64,000 nucleotides of DNA from Algoriphagus sp. Y33 (GCF_014838715.1 NZ_CP061947.1:1922001-1986000); one strand, 5' to 3'; shown: positions 18,780 through 28,928, counted from the first letter of the stretch. A program made the numbers and translations. Notes: generated by a model from the letters alone, not told the origin.

Positions 18780-19662
18780 TTATCCGAGAAAGAAAAAAAG
18801 GTTAGGGCACTTCAAATTCGGAAGTGTTCTCTTCAGTACCACATTATCACTTTTTATTGTAGGTCTTTTCGGCGTAATCTTGATTCAGGCAAAAACGCTG
18901 ACAAGCATGATCCGGGAAAATATCGAAGTACAGGTTTTCTTGGAAAAAAACTTGGATCAAAAAGGAATTGATGCAATAAAGGGCAATCTGTCCAAGCGGT
19001 CTTTTATTCTTCAAAAAGGAGATACGCTGAATCTTAAATTTGTATCCGATGAAGAAGCCGCTGCCACGTTCATAGAAAGTACCGGGGAAGATTTCACCCA
19101 ATTTCTGGAAGATAATCCGCTGCGTGACAGTTTTGTGTTGACTATCGCGGAAGAATTCCAAACTTCAGAACAACTAGAAGCAATCGTAGCAGAAATCGAG
19201 GCTATTCCCGGAGTCTTTGAGGTATCCTATATGACAGATCTGGTGGATTCTATTAACAAGAATTTGCTCAAAGTCAGTATAGTTCTTGGTGGGTTCATCC
19301 TTATTCTGATCATCACAGTGGTCATGCTGATCAATAATACCATAAGACTTGCACTATTCTCTCAGCGTTTTCTGATTCGCTCTATGCAATTAGTCGGGGC
19401 TACAAGAGGGTTTATCAGAAAACCATTTCTTTCGAGGGCTTTTATGTTTGGCTTGATGGCAGGGGCATTTGCTTCCGTGATTCTCTTTGCTTTGGTGAAA
19501 TACACACAGGCAAATATCGAGGGGTTTGCCATGCTCCAAAACCAACAATTGCTATTGGTTCTCTTTGGTATTTTAATAACTGTAGGTGGAATTTTGTCTG
19601 TCCTAAGTACCTTGCGAGCTGTAAATAAGTATTTAAATATGTCCTTGGACGAACTATATTAA
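18772..19662 (+). CDS. ftsX: Cell-division ABC permease-like protein FtsX
   Basis: A 296-residue protein with a basic N-terminus (ANYPRKKKRLG), one N-terminal membrane helix, an extracytoplasmic domain of about 130 residues and three C-terminal helices, the FtsX layout. FtsX pairs with FtsE to control septal wall hydrolases. ftsE is not adjacent, which is common in this phylum. The ATG at 18772 is preferred to an upstream TTG (18724) because it gives the usual basic start and follows the promoter. It heads a run with DUF3098, uppP, truB and ribF. Confidence 0.92.
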   Translation: MANYPRKKKRLGHFKFGSVLFSTTLSLFIVGLFGVILIQAKTLTSMIRENIEVQVFLEKNLDQKGIDAIKGNLSKRSFILQKGDTLNLKFVSDEEAAATFIESTGEDFTQFLEDNPLRDSFVLTIAEEFQTSEQLEAIVAEIEAIPGVFEVSYMTDLVDSINKNLLKVSIVLGGFILILIITVVMLINNTIRLALFSQRFLIRSMQLVGATRGFIRKPFLSRAFMFGLMAGAFASVILFALVKYTQANIEGFAMLQNQQLLLVLFGILITVGGILSVLSTLRAVNKYLNMSLDELY

Positions 19663-19666
19663 CGTA

Positions 19667-19876
19667 ATGAGCAAATCTTCCTTTCCATTTTCCCGCAAAA
19701 ATTACAAGCTGATGTTTATAGGCATAGGTCTGATTATTCTTGGATTTATCATTATTGGTATGGACAGCGAACCGCACGGAAACGGTGTTTTGGGTTTGAC
19801 CATTGGTCCAATAGTGACATTGGCCGGATTTATTTTTGAGTTCTATGCGATTTTTGCCAAAACTGAAAGTAACTAA
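19667..19876 (+). CDS. DUF3098 small membrane protein
   Basis: A 69-residue protein with two hydrophobic helices (LMFIGIGLIILGFIIIGM and the segment around GLTIGPIVTLAGFIFEFYAIF) joined by a short polar loop. DUF3098 proteins are typically encoded between ftsX and uppP in Bacteroidota, exactly as here. The function is unknown; a role near division or the envelope is inferred only from position. It is spaced 4 and 2 bp from its neighbours. Confidence 0.88.
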   Translation: MSKSSFPFSRKNYKLMFIGIGLIILGFIIIGMDSEPHGNGVLGLTIGPIVTLAGFIFEFYAIFAKTESN

Positions 19877-19878
19877 GC

Positions 19879-20673
19879 GTGGAAATAATTGATGCGATTA
19901 TCCTTGGAATCATTCAGGGATTGACAGAATTTTTGCCGGTATCCTCCAGCGGCCATTTGGAACTCGGAAAAGCAATTTTGGGAGAAAGTAAAATGCCTGC
20001 TGAAGGCCTGATGTTTACAGTAGTGGTTCATTTTGCCACAGCCTTGAGTACAATAGTTGTTTTCCGTAAGGATATTGCAGAGATTCTCAGAGGTTTATTC
20101 AAATTCGAGTGGAACAGCGAGACACAATTTGTAGCTAAAATAGTACTCTCAATGATTCCCGCTGCTATAGTTGGAGTTGTCTTCCAAGAAGAGCTAGAGA
20201 CATTATTCGGCGGGCAAATTGTGTTTGTGGGTTGTATGTTAATTTTGACGGCTGTGCTTCTTTATCTGGCAGACAAAGCCAAATTTACAAACCAACCCGT
20301 GACTTTCGGACAGGCACTGATCATCGGTATAGCGCAGGCAATTGCTATTCTTCCCGGAATTTCCAGGTCAGGTGCTACGATTTCCACTTCTGTTCTTTTG
20401 GGAATTGACAAGGCGAAAGCTGCCAGGTTCTCTTTTTTAATGGTCGTTCCCTTGATCCTGGGGAAAATAGCCAAGGATATTTTAGACGGGGGACTTTCTA
20501 TGGAAACTGAGGGAATAGGCTACCTAACTGCCGGATTTGCCGCAGCTTTTATTGCCGGCATAGCAGCATGTACCTGGATGATCAAACTCGTGAAGAATAG
20601 TAAACTAAGATATTTCTCCATCTACTGTCTGATAGTTGGTATAATAGCTATTGTAGCAGGATTATATTTATAG
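19879..20673 (+). CDS. uppP: Undecaprenyl-diphosphate phosphatase
   Basis: A 264-residue BacA-type membrane enzyme that recycles the wall lipid carrier. Both conserved blocks are seen: TEFLPVSSSGHLELGKAI near the N-terminus and PGISRSGATIS in the second half, holding the active-site Glu, Ser, His and Arg. The start is GTG, 2 bp after the DUF3098 stop. The distance to truB is 1 bp, so they are tightly co-transcribed. Confidence 0.95.
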   Translation: MEIIDAIILGIIQGLTEFLPVSSSGHLELGKAILGESKMPAEGLMFTVVVHFATALSTIVVFRKDIAEILRGLFKFEWNSETQFVAKIVLSMIPAAIVGVVFQEELETLFGGQIVFVGCMLILTAVLLYLADKAKFTNQPVTFGQALIIGIAQAIAILPGISRSGATISTSVLLGIDKAKAARFSFLMVVPLILGKIAKDILDGGLSMETEGIGYLTAGFAAAFIAGIAACTWMIKLVKNSKLRYFSIYCLIVGIIAIVAGLYL

Positions 20674-20674
20674 A

Positions 20675-21355
20675 ATGCAAGAACCTTACGGAGAAGTATT
20701 TCTGATAGACAAACCACTGGAATGGACATCTTTTGATGTGGTAAAAAAAGTCAGAAACGCACTTCGAATCAAAAAAGTAGGCCATGCAGGTACACTGGAT
20801 CCGTTGGCTACAGGTCTTCTGATCGTATGTGCAGGAAAGATGACCAAGCAAATTGATTCTTTCATGGGGCAGGAGAAAGAATATACGGGAACCTTCGTGA
20901 TCGGAGCCACTACGGATTCTTTTGATCTGGAGCAGCCAATAATTCATGTAGCAGATCCTTCAGCAGTTACAATCGAGCAAGTAAAAGAAGCTGTAGCCGA
21001 ACTGACAGGCGATATTCTACAGATTCCTCCTATGCACTCCGCTATCAAGGTCGATGGAAAGCGCGTCTATGAATCTGCCAGAAAAGGAAAAGAGGTAAAA
21101 ATGGATCCTCGCCCCGTCACGGTCAGTGAATTTGAAATTACAAAGTTTGAAAACCCCGTAATAGCGTTTAGAATAGTATGCTCCAAAGGAACCTATATCC
21201 GTAGCTTGGCAAGGGATCTTGGCGAAAAACTAAATGTGGGAGCATATATGAGTTCGCTTTGTAGAACAAGAATTGGTAATTTTAAACTCTCGGAAGCACA
21301 TGAGCTTTTACCTTTGGTAGAAGAAATCAAAGCAAGAACGAATGAAAATCTATGA
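20675..21355 (+). CDS. truB: tRNA pseudouridine(55) synthase
   Basis: A 226-residue protein with the catalytic Asp42 in HAGTLDPLATGLL. It makes Psi55 in the T-loop of tRNAs. It ends without the C-terminal PUA domain of longer homologues, so it is the short TruB type. It overlaps ribF by 14 bp. Confidence 0.95.
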   Translation: MQEPYGEVFLIDKPLEWTSFDVVKKVRNALRIKKVGHAGTLDPLATGLLIVCAGKMTKQIDSFMGQEKEYTGTFVIGATTDSFDLEQPIIHVADPSAVTIEQVKEAVAELTGDILQIPPMHSAIKVDGKRVYESARKGKEVKMDPRPVTVSEFEITKFENPVIAFRIVCSKGTYIRSLARDLGEKLNVGAYMSSLCRTRIGNFKLSEAHELLPLVEEIKARTNENL

Positions 21356-22265
21356 AGGACTAAGTGATTTCCCGAAACCTTACAATGCGGTAGTCACCAG
21401 CGGTACATTTGATGGAGTGCATCTTGGACATCAGAAAATCCTTCATCGAATACGTGAAATAGCCCGATCTATCAATGGAGAGACCGTTTTAATTACTTTT
21501 TGGCCGCATCCTAGGCTAGTTCTCTATCCGGATGAGCATAATCTCCGGCTTTTGAGCACTTTTGAAGAAAAAGCTAAGCTACTAAGGGAATTTGGTATAG
21601 ACCATTTGATCACGATTCCCTTTACCAGGGAATTTTCCCAACTTACCTCCAAGCAATTTATAGAATCAGTTCTGGTAGACACGATCCAAACTAAAAAGCT
21701 GGTCATCGGTTACGATCACCGTTTTGGGAAAAACCGTGAGGGAAGTTTCGAATACCTAAAAACTCACCACAGGGAATACGGATTTGAACTGGAAGAAATT
21801 CCCCGACAGGACGTGGACGACATAGGCGTTTCCAGCACAAAAATCCGTCGTGCATTAGAAACCAGCGACATTGAAACTGCAATCAATTGCCTTGGTAGGC
21901 CGTATGAATTGAACGGCTTGGTAATCAAAGGACAGCAGATTGGCAGATCAATTGGTTTTCCGACTGCTAATATTCATATTCCAAACGATTACAAACTTAT
22001 CCCCAAAGATGGCGTTTATGCAGTAGAAGCTTTGGTAAATGGTTCGCTTTACAAAGCTATGCTGAACATCGGGAATAGGCCTACTGTAAATGGAACTCAA
22101 AAAACCGTAGAGGCTAATTTATTTGATTTTCAGGGTGATTTGTACGACAAGCAAATTACAATTTACATCAAGGCATTCCTTCGGGAAGAAAGGAAATTTG
22201 ACGGATTGAAGTCCCTAAAGGCACAGCTTTTTTTAGATCAGAAGAATGCCAAGAACTTGCTATAA
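21342..22265 (+). CDS. ribF: Bifunctional riboflavin kinase/FMN adenylyltransferase
   Basis: A 307-residue two-domain enzyme that makes FMN and FAD. The N-terminal nucleotidyltransferase shows [14 protein letters not shown] and [10 protein letters not shown]. The C-terminal riboflavin kinase begins at about residue 183 with [15 protein letters not shown] and continues to the NIGNRPT block. Its start lies inside the truB 3' end. Confidence 0.96.
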   Translation: MKIYEGLSDFPKPYNAVVTSGTFDGVHLGHQKILHRIREIARSINGETVLITFWPHPRLVLYPDEHNLRLLSTFEEKAKLLREFGIDHLITIPFTREFSQLTSKQFIESVLVDTIQTKKLVIGYDHRFGKNREGSFEYLKTHHREYGFELEEIPRQDVDDIGVSSTKIRRALETSDIETAINCLGRPYELNGLVIKGQQIGRSIGFPTANIHIPNDYKLIPKDGVYAVEALVNGSLYKAMLNIGNRPTVNGTQKTVEANLFDFQGDLYDKQITIYIKAFLREERKFDGLKSLKAQLFLDQKNAKNLL

Positions 22266-22276
22266 ACCCAAACGAT

Positions 22277-22972
22277 ATGATCAACAAAACTGTAAAAAAT
22301 GCCCGTGAAGCAGTAGCGGATATTCCCAGCGACTGCATGCTGATGATGGGAGGCTTTGGCTTGACCGGGATTCCCGAAAATTGTATCTCTGCACTGTTGG
22401 AAAGAGATATTTCCGGATTGACTATCGTGTCAAACAATGCGGGCGTGGATGATTTTGGCATTGGCCTCTTACTCAAAAAGCGGATGGTCAAGAAAATGAT
22501 CTCCAGCTATGTGGGAGAAAATGCCGAGTTTGAACGCCAATTACTAAGTGGAGAGCTTGAAGTGGACTTGATTCCACAGGGAACCCTTGCAGAGCGGGTG
22601 CGGGCGGGTGGAGCAGGAATTCCTGCCTTCTTTACTCCCGCTGGAGTCGGTACTGAAGTCGCTGAAGGAAAAGAAACCCGGGAATTTGACGGGAAAATGT
22701 ATCTCTTGGAAAACTGGCTAAAAGCTGATTTTTCGATCGTCAAGGCATGGAAAGGCGATACAGCCGGAAATCTGATTTTTAAGGGAACCGCCCGGAACTT
22801 TAATCCCATGATGGCTTCGGCAGGCAAGATTTGCATTGCTGAAGTGGAAGAATTGGTGGAAGCAGGTGAACTTGATCCAAATCAAATTCATACCCCCGGA
22901 ATCTATGTGCAGCGTATTTTCCAGGGAGTAAACTACGAGAAGAGAATTGAACAACGAACAGTTTCCAAATAG
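22277..22972 (+). CDS. scoA: 3-oxoacid CoA-transferase subunit A
   Basis: A 231-residue alpha subunit of the two-gene succinyl-CoA:acetoacetate CoA-transferase type. It has the N-terminal [15 protein letters not shown] coenzyme-A binding loop and the [20 protein letters not shown] signature. With scoB it moves CoA between succinate and acetoacetate or related acids, feeding ketone or branched-chain carbon into central metabolism. A 120-bp spacer with two small palindromes separates it from scoB. Confidence 0.93.
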   Translation: MINKTVKNAREAVADIPSDCMLMMGGFGLTGIPENCISALLERDISGLTIVSNNAGVDDFGIGLLLKKRMVKKMISSYVGENAEFERQLLSGELEVDLIPQGTLAERVRAGGAGIPAFFTPAGVGTEVAEGKETREFDGKMYLLENWLKADFSIVKAWKGDTAGNLIFKGTARNFNPMMASAGKICIAEVEELVEAGELDPNQIHTPGIYVQRIFQGVNYEKRIEQRTVSK

Positions 22973-22983
22973 TACGCATAAAC

Positions 22984-23029
22984 AAACCTGCCGGGTTTTT
23001 CATCACAGTGGTATAAACCTGATAGGTTT
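22984..23029. repeat. Two AAACCTG..AGGTTT palindromes
   Basis: The short hairpins aaacc/ggttt and aaacct/aggttt lie 31 bp apart between scoA and scoB. The motif is a common intergenic palindrome of this phylum and may act on mRNA stability between the two subunit genes. Confidence 0.5.
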
Positions 23030-23092
23030 TGGCTACCACAACTCAAGAAACTTGATCTCGTCTTTTTCCTTTGACCTCAAAAACAACCCAAA

Positions 23093-23752
23093 ATGCTAAC
23101 CAAAGATCAAATAGCCCAACGAATCGCCAAAGAGGTGAAAAATGGGCAATACATAAATTTAGGTATTGGAATTCCCACATTGGTAGCCAATTACATTCCG
23201 GATGGTTTGGAGATTGTACTCCAATCTGAAAATGGACTTCTGGGAATCGGTCCCTTCCCCACCGAAGATCAAATCGATCCCGATCTCATCAATGCAGGAA
23301 AACAAACTGTTACAATGACAAAGGGTTCCGCACTTTTCAATTCCGCAGAGTCTTTTGGAATGATCAGAGGTGGTCATGTACATTTGACCATATTAGGAGC
23401 AATGGAAGTTTCGGAGAATGGGGATATCTCCAACTGGAAAATCCCGGGTAAAATGGTGAAAGGCATGGGAGGTGCCATGGACTTAGTGGCATCGGCAGTC
23501 AATATCATTGTTGCCATGCAGCATTGCTCCCGCTCCGGGGAGTCAAAACTTCTCCGGGAATGCTCCCTGCCTATCACGGGACTTCGCTGCGTGAAAAAGA
23601 TAGTAACAGATCTTGCTGTACTGGAAATCTCACCCGATGGAGGTTTTATACTTCAGGAAAGAGCCCCCGGTATCTCTGTAGAAGAAATCAAATCCAAAAC
23701 TGCCGGTAAACTTATTATAGAAGGAGAAGTGCCTGAGATGATTTTAGAATAA
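23093..23752 (+). CDS. scoB: 3-oxoacid CoA-transferase subunit B
   Basis: A 219-residue beta subunit. The catalytic glutamate that forms the enzyme-CoA thioester is Glu46 in LQSENGLLGIGPFP, after the GIGIPTLVANY loop. The G-rich GGHVHLTILGAMEVS and KGMGGAMDL blocks are intact. It works as a heteromer with the product of the gene just upstream. Confidence 0.94.
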   Translation: MLTKDQIAQRIAKEVKNGQYINLGIGIPTLVANYIPDGLEIVLQSENGLLGIGPFPTEDQIDPDLINAGKQTVTMTKGSALFNSAESFGMIRGGHVHLTILGAMEVSENGDISNWKIPGKMVKGMGGAMDLVASAVNIIVAMQHCSRSGESKLLRECSLPITGLRCVKKIVTDLAVLEISPDGGFILQERAPGISVEEIKSKTAGKLIIEGEVPEMILE

Positions 23753-23848
23753 AACAACCAAAAATGAACTCAGGCAACACTCCTATAGTTAACCTGATTA
23801 ATTTTGCAAAATCAACATAGGATTCTATAAGAATCAAATTATAATTAC

Positions 23849-24187
23849 ATGAAAAACTCAGAGATTAAATTCCAAGTGGATTTAGATGAAAACAGCTTCC
23901 CCAAAACTATCAAGTGGGATGCTTCAGATAAAGAAGGTGCCGGTCTGGAAGACACCAAAAGCATCAGTCTAAATGTTTGGGACAATCAAAATCACAGCAC
24001 ACTTCGGATTGACCTTTGGACAGAAAAAATGTCTGTGGTCGAAATGAAGCGATTTTATATAGATATTTTGGGAGGAATGGCCCAAACCATCCTCAACAGT
24101 ACAGCTGACGAGTACATGTCTGAGGAAATTAAAGTCCTATGTGACCGCTTGGTAAAACATGTAAATGAAGAAAATAAAAATGGTTGA
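23849..24187 (+). CDS. gldC: Gliding-motility protein GldC
   Basis: A 112-residue soluble protein that matches the GldC pattern: an N-terminal SEIKFQVDLDENxFPKTIKWDASD, a central alpha/beta segment and a C-terminal acidic helix. GldC is an accessory protein of gliding/type IX secretion in Bacteroidota and is also conserved in non-gliding species. It is a single gene ending at a strong terminator. Confidence 0.88.
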   Translation: MKNSEIKFQVDLDENSFPKTIKWDASDKEGAGLEDTKSISLNVWDNQNHSTLRIDLWTEKMSVVEMKRFYIDILGGMAQTILNSTADEYMSEEIKVLCDRLVKHVNEENKNG

Positions 24188-24212
24188 GAAGTAATTATTC
24201 TATTTCCATGCA

Positions 24213-24242
24213 ATAAAAGCCCGGCATCTATCGGGCTTTTAT
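24213..24242. terminator. Intrinsic terminator after gldC
   Basis: The stem ataaaagcccg/cgggcttttat with an 8-nt loop has T-rich flanks on both sides. Confidence 0.8.
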
Positions 24243-24245
24243 ATT

Positions 24246-24515
24246 TTTATGCCTTTTCATAAAAATATATAGTTTTTTGAATTGTCAATGAAACAGATCA
24301 CTGGATTCGGGATTGACAATAAAGCGATCAAATATTTTTAGATTTTTAAGTGAATACTCAAGTTTCCAATTAAACCAATATTTAGGACTTCCTTGGATAG
24401 CTTTATATTTTATTTGAAATATGCCAAATATTCGTTTTTTAGGCTAATTTTCGATAATTACAATATGAATTTTCAGTTGTAATTCAATAAACCCTAATAT
24501 TAACTAAAATAGCCT
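24246..24515 (+). promoter_or_regulatory. AT-rich upstream region of the TonB receptor, with inverted repeat
   Basis: A 270-bp non-coding stretch. It holds a perfect 9-bp inverted repeat (attgtcaat at 24281-24289, attgacaat at 24312-24320; 22-bp spacer), a candidate operator or hairpin about 200 bp before the start codon. No exact TAnnTTTG was pinned down. Confidence 0.35.
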
Positions 24516-27398
24516 ATGAGCAATTTTACACTAAAAATCAGGATTTCAGTGTTCTTATTGACACTCCTGGTTTCCCTCACAGCAGGTAAGGTTGTTGGCC
24601 AGACGAGAATTTCTGGGACAGTAACCGATGCAGATACCAAAGAGACCCTAGTAGGCGTCAATATTTTGGTGAAAGGCAAGGTAATCGGAACAATCACCGA
24701 TCTATCCGGAAAGTACGCTCTTAATGTAAATCAGGAACCGCCATTGACACTGGTTTTCTCAATGGTAGGCTATACTTCCCAGGAGGTGGAGATCACAGGA
24801 GGCCAATCCACGGTAGATATCCAACTTGCAGAAACTACCATTCTAGGACAAGAGGTGGTCGTCTCTGCATCCAGAGTTGAGGAAAGCATTTTACAATCTC
24901 CTGTCTCAATAGAAAAGATGGATATCCTTGCAATACGTGACACTCCTGCGGACACCTATTATAAAGCAATTGCAAATTTGAAGGGAGTGGACGTCACTTC
25001 CTCTTCTATCAATTTTCAGATTGTCAATGCACGGGGATTTAATTCTACAGGTAACACACGATTTGTCCAGCTTACTGACGGTATGGATACGCAGGCACCT
25101 GCTTTGAATTTTCCTATAGGAAACCTTAACGGACCATCTGAATTGGATGTGGAGAGTGTAGAATTTATACCCGGAGCAGCTTCCGCTCTCTATGGTCCAA
25201 ATGCATTCAACGGTATTTTACTTGTCAACAGTAAAAGCCCATTTGAATATCAGGGACTAAGTGCGTTTTACAAGCAGGGGTTCAATCATTTTGGAGGGAC
25301 TGCCGGTGAACCCACCAGCCCGCAACCTATGTATGAAGGGTCTATACGTTATGCAAAAGCCTTCAACAATAAGTTTGCATTCAAAATAAACGTATCTTTC
25401 ATGCAGGCTGAGGATTGGTATGGTACAGACCAAACGGATCTTTCAAGTTCTGCTCAAGGAGACTTGTCATTTAATCCAGGGGCTAACAGAGTCCATGTAT
25501 TTGGCGATGAAGTAGCCAATAACATTGGTCTACTCCGAAATGTGGGAGCTATTCAGCAACAAGCCCAAGCTTTGGGATTGCAAGGATATCTAAGTAGTAT
25601 TCCGGATCAAATTGTATCCCGGACAGGATATGATGAGCGTGACTTAGTGGATTATGGTGCTAAAAACTATAAAGTAAACGGAGCACTTCACTACAGATTA
25701 AGTGACAAATCAGAGCTTTCTTACACCTTAAACTATGGAGCAGGAACATCAGTTTACACCGGAGCTCAGCGTTATTCACTGAGAAATTTTGAGATCACAC
25801 AGCACAAGCTTGAACTAAAGGGATCTAATTATTTTGTACGGGCATATACCACACTCGAAAACTCAGGGGAATCCTATATCGCTGATCTCACAGGGGTAAA
25901 CATTAATTCAATGTGGAAGGACAATTCCAGCTGGTTTGGGCAGTACACTTTAGCTTACATGGGTGCATTAGCCCAGCAGCAAGTTGCACCGGGTACTTTG
26001 GGTACATCAGACCAGCAAGCCATTGCCCACGGTGCTGCCAGAGGATTTGCTGATCAAGGTCGATATGAACCGGGTTCGGCGGAATTTGAAAATGCGTCTA
26101 GAAATGTTCGTGGACAATTTATTCCGGAGGGTTCCTTATTTAATGATAAATCGAGGATGTACATGGCAGAAGGTCAATATGACTTCCGTGAAGAAATTGA
26201 TTTTATAGACCTCCAAGTGGGAGCTCAATATCGGGTATATGATCTCCGTTCCAACGGTACAATCTTCGCCGATGTAGAGGGAAATGATATCACCATTTCC
26301 GAATACGGCGCATTTGCGCAAGCAGGTAAAAAGGTCTTGAATGAAAAATTAAAAATCACGGGAAGTTTGAGATATGATAAAAACGAAAATTTCGATGGTC
26401 AATTCAGCCCGAGAATTTCCGGGGTCTTGACTGAGAAAAACCATAATTTCAGAGTTTCCTATCAGACGGGCTTTAGAATGCCTACTACACAAGCACAACA
26501 TATCGATTTAAACGTTGTGTCGGCAAGGTTAATTGGAGGACTGCCTTTTTACCGTGAGAAATACGACATTTTAACCAATGCGTTTACGCTCGCTTCTGTT
26601 GAGGAATATGTTGCTAAAGTTGGTTCCGGTTCAAGTCCGGTTTCACCTGAAGCTACAAGCTTGCTAAAACCGGCTACTGAGGAAGATTTTCCTGAGTTGC
26701 GACCTGAACAGGTTAGATCAATTGAAATCGGATACAAGAGCTTATTGAACAGCAATAAGATTTTGGTCGATTTTGCTTATTACTATAATGTTTACAATGA
26801 TTTCATTACTCAAAACGCAGTAAGAAAGGCTCCTGGTCCCATCTTTCCTGTCCCTGCGAACGGAGAGGAATTGGCTATCAATGCTGTAAACGCCCCTACC
26901 CTGCTTACTCCCATTACCACTCCGGGTAGTGAAAATACTTTTCAGACCTACACGAACTTTACCGGTGGAAATGTAAAGGCACATGGGGCTGCACTTGGAT
27001 TGACATTTAATCTACCAAAGAACTACAGTCTTTCAGGAAACTATAACTTCAATAAGCTTATTTCTTCACCTACAGAAGGATTTTTGAATGACTTCAACAC
27101 TCCCGAACATAAAGGAAACCTTGTCTTCGGCAATAGGAAATTGACTAAAAATCTTGGTTTCAATGTAGCTTGGAGATACCAGACTTCATTTCGCTGGGAA
27201 TCTTCATTTGCTAGAGGTGATGTTCCCGCGGTTTCTAATTTCGATGCTCAGGTTAGCTACAAGGTAAGTTCTATCAAATCAATCATCAAAGTGGGAGGCT
27301 CAAACGTCTTTAACAATAGGTACTTCATGAATTTTGGAGGACCTACTATTGGATCCATTTATTACATCTCCATCACATTTGATGAATTGCTAAACTAA
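24516..27398 (+). CDS. TonB-dependent receptor with carboxypeptidase-like N-terminal domain
   Basis: A 960-residue outer-membrane receptor. A signal peptide (FLLTLLVSLTAGKVVGQ) is followed by a CarboxypepD_reg-like domain at about 30-115 (TRISGTVTDADTKETLVGVNILVKG). The plug is at about 120-240 (VVVSASRVEESILQSPVSIEKM, VNARGFNS, YGPNAFNGIL) and a 22-strand barrel runs to the C-terminus. It is a paralogue of the receptor at the window start. A secreted SGNH-hydrolase-like lipoprotein follows 7 bp after the stop, so the pair may take up a lipid or esterified nutrient. That is inferred from context. Confidence 0.93.
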   Translation: MSNFTLKIRISVFLLTLLVSLTAGKVVGQTRISGTVTDADTKETLVGVNILVKGKVIGTITDLSGKYALNVNQEPPLTLVFSMVGYTSQEVEITGGQSTVDIQLAETTILGQEVVVSASRVEESILQSPVSIEKMDILAIRDTPADTYYKAIANLKGVDVTSSSINFQIVNARGFNSTGNTRFVQLTDGMDTQAPALNFPIGNLNGPSELDVESVEFIPGAASALYGPNAFNGILLVNSKSPFEYQGLSAFYKQGFNHFGGTAGEPTSPQPMYEGSIRYAKAFNNKFAFKINVSFMQAEDWYGTDQTDLSSSAQGDLSFNPGANRVHVFGDEVANNIGLLRNVGAIQQQAQALGLQGYLSSIPDQIVSRTGYDERDLVDYGAKNYKVNGALHYRLSDKSELSYTLNYGAGTSVYTGAQRYSLRNFEITQHKLELKGSNYFVRAYTTLENSGESYIADLTGVNINSMWKDNSSWFGQYTLAYMGALAQQQVAPGTLGTSDQQAIAHGAARGFADQGRYEPGSAEFENASRNVRGQFIPEGSLFNDKSRMYMAEGQYDFREEIDFIDLQVGAQYRVYDLRSNGTIFADVEGNDITISEYGAFAQAGKKVLNEKLKITGSLRYDKNENFDGQFSPRISGVLTEKNHNFRVSYQTGFRMPTTQAQHIDLNVVSARLIGGLPFYREKYDILTNAFTLASVEEYVAKVGSGSSPVSPEATSLLKPATEEDFPELRPEQVRSIEIGYKSLLNSNKILVDFAYYYNVYNDFITQNAVRKAPGPIFPVPANGEELAINAVNAPTLLTPITTPGSENTFQTYTNFTGGNVKAHGAALGLTFNLPKNYSLSGNYNFNKLISSPTEGFLNDFNTPEHKGNLVFGNRKLTKNLGFNVAWRYQTSFRWESSFARGDVPAVSNFDAQVSYKVSSIKSIIKVGGSNVFNNRYFMNFGGPTIGSIYYISITFDELLN

Positions 27399-27405
27399 AT
27401 TGTTT

Positions 27406-28869
27406 ATGAAAAATATTCTAAAATATATAGTTATACCGGTTGTAGGAGTTCTAGCTTCATGTAACTATGATTTTCCTGTGGAAGATATTCAGGAACCTAC
27501 AGCAGGTACCGCAGATTTTACTAAGATGATCGTCATCGGTGATGGAATTGCTGCAGGTTTTATGGATGGAGCTCTCTATGACCGGGGGCAAGGTAATTCC
27601 TTTGCTGTTCATTTAGCAGAACAGATGAAGCTAATCAATGGAAGCGATTTTAATCTGCCTTCCATTGATTCACCTAATGGTTTTTATGCCTTGGGACCGG
27701 GAAATACGGTGTTGGGAAGGTTGATACTAAAAACCACTAACGGAACTACAGCTCCTGCTCCGATTGGGATAGGTGACATCCCTACTCCTTTCGATGGAAA
27801 TAAAGCTGAATTGAACAATTTCTCGGCTCCGAATATGACCTTAGGTGTGTCACTAGTGCCACAGGCCGGTGGGCCAAATGTCCCTGAGAATCCGGCTTAC
27901 AATCCACTTTATGCTAGATTTGCTTCTAACCCGGGGACTTCTACACCAATTGGGGATGCTGCTGCAGCTCTGGGATCAAGCGGAACTTTCTTTACTTTCT
28001 GGCTTGGTAATAGCGATGTATTGGGTTATGCTATTGGAGGTGCCTCCAATCCTGATATTTTGACATCTGATGATGCCTTCGCTCAAAGATTCTCTTTGGC
28101 GCTAGGCGCTATGCTTCAAGCCAATCCGGAGGCTAAAGGAGCTGTAGCAAACATTCCGAACCTAAATGTTCTTCCTTATTTCAATCTTGTCCCTTGGAAT
28201 GCTTTGCCACTGGATGGCCCGACTGCCGGGGCGGTTAACCAAGGGTTTGCCGCTTACAATGGTGCCCTACTCCAGTTGGAGTCAATGGAGGCTATCACGG
28301 AAGAGGAGAGGATTTTACGTACAATAAATTTTACAGCAGGACAAAACGGGTTTCTGATGTCTGATGAAAGTTTAACCGATTTGACACAATTCGGACTTCC
28401 GTCCATCAGACAAAGTAAATCAACCGATAAACCGACATTAACACTTTCTCAGGCTTTGGGTCAACCTATAAATGGTAACCCACAAGCAGTAAGGGGCGTA
28501 AGTTTTCCGGTAGAAGATCCCTACGTCCTCACTCCGACTGAGCAAAATGAAATCCAAGATAAGATCAACGCCTTCAATGCAGTGATTTCATCAGCAGTTG
28601 AGAGCAATGCGGAGCGATTGGTCTTAGTGGATATAAACGGAATGTTGAATCGTGTTCTCCAAGGACAGGTAAACTACGGCGGAGCGGCACTTACGGCAAG
28701 TATTATTCCTCCAAACGGAGGTTTCTCAGTCGATGGAGTACATCCCAATGGAAGAGCTCATGGATTTATTGCCAATGAATTTATACATAAGATAAATGCA
28801 AAATGGGGATCAAATATACCATTGCTTAATCCAAACGCAATCCCTGGGAATGACTTACCTGTGCAATAG
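27406..28869 (+). CDS. SGNH/GDSL-hydrolase-like lipoprotein
   Basis: A 487-residue protein with a lipobox (VVGVLASC), so it is probably outer-membrane anchored. SGNH blocks are readable: VIGDGIAAGFMDGAL (a GDSL-like nucleophile block in which the usual Ser reads as Gly-Ile, so catalysis is uncertain), FWLGNSDVLGY for the Gly/Asn block, and DGVHPNG for the Asp-His pair. It forms a two-gene unit with the receptor. The ATG at 27406 is preferred over a TTG two codons earlier. Confidence 0.8.
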   Translation: MKNILKYIVIPVVGVLASCNYDFPVEDIQEPTAGTADFTKMIVIGDGIAAGFMDGALYDRGQGNSFAVHLAEQMKLINGSDFNLPSIDSPNGFYALGPGNTVLGRLILKTTNGTTAPAPIGIGDIPTPFDGNKAELNNFSAPNMTLGVSLVPQAGGPNVPENPAYNPLYARFASNPGTSTPIGDAAAALGSSGTFFTFWLGNSDVLGYAIGGASNPDILTSDDAFAQRFSLALGAMLQANPEAKGAVANIPNLNVLPYFNLVPWNALPLDGPTAGAVNQGFAAYNGALLQLESMEAITEEERILRTINFTAGQNGFLMSDESLTDLTQFGLPSIRQSKSTDKPTLTLSQALGQPINGNPQAVRGVSFPVEDPYVLTPTEQNEIQDKINAFNAVISSAVESNAERLVLVDINGMLNRVLQGQVNYGGAALTASIIPPNGGFSVDGVHPNGRAHGFIANEFIHKINAKWGSNIPLLNPNAIPGNDLPVQ

Positions 28870-28899
28870 CACTTGTTTGAATACTACCTTATATCCAGG

Positions 28900-28928
28900 C
28901 CGCTTGAATGAATCAGGCGGTTATTTTC
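28900..28928 (+). terminator. Terminator after the receptor/lipoprotein pair
   Basis: ccgcttga and tcaggcgg form an 8-bp stem with one G-U pair and a 5-nt loop, followed by ttatttt. Confidence 0.65.
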
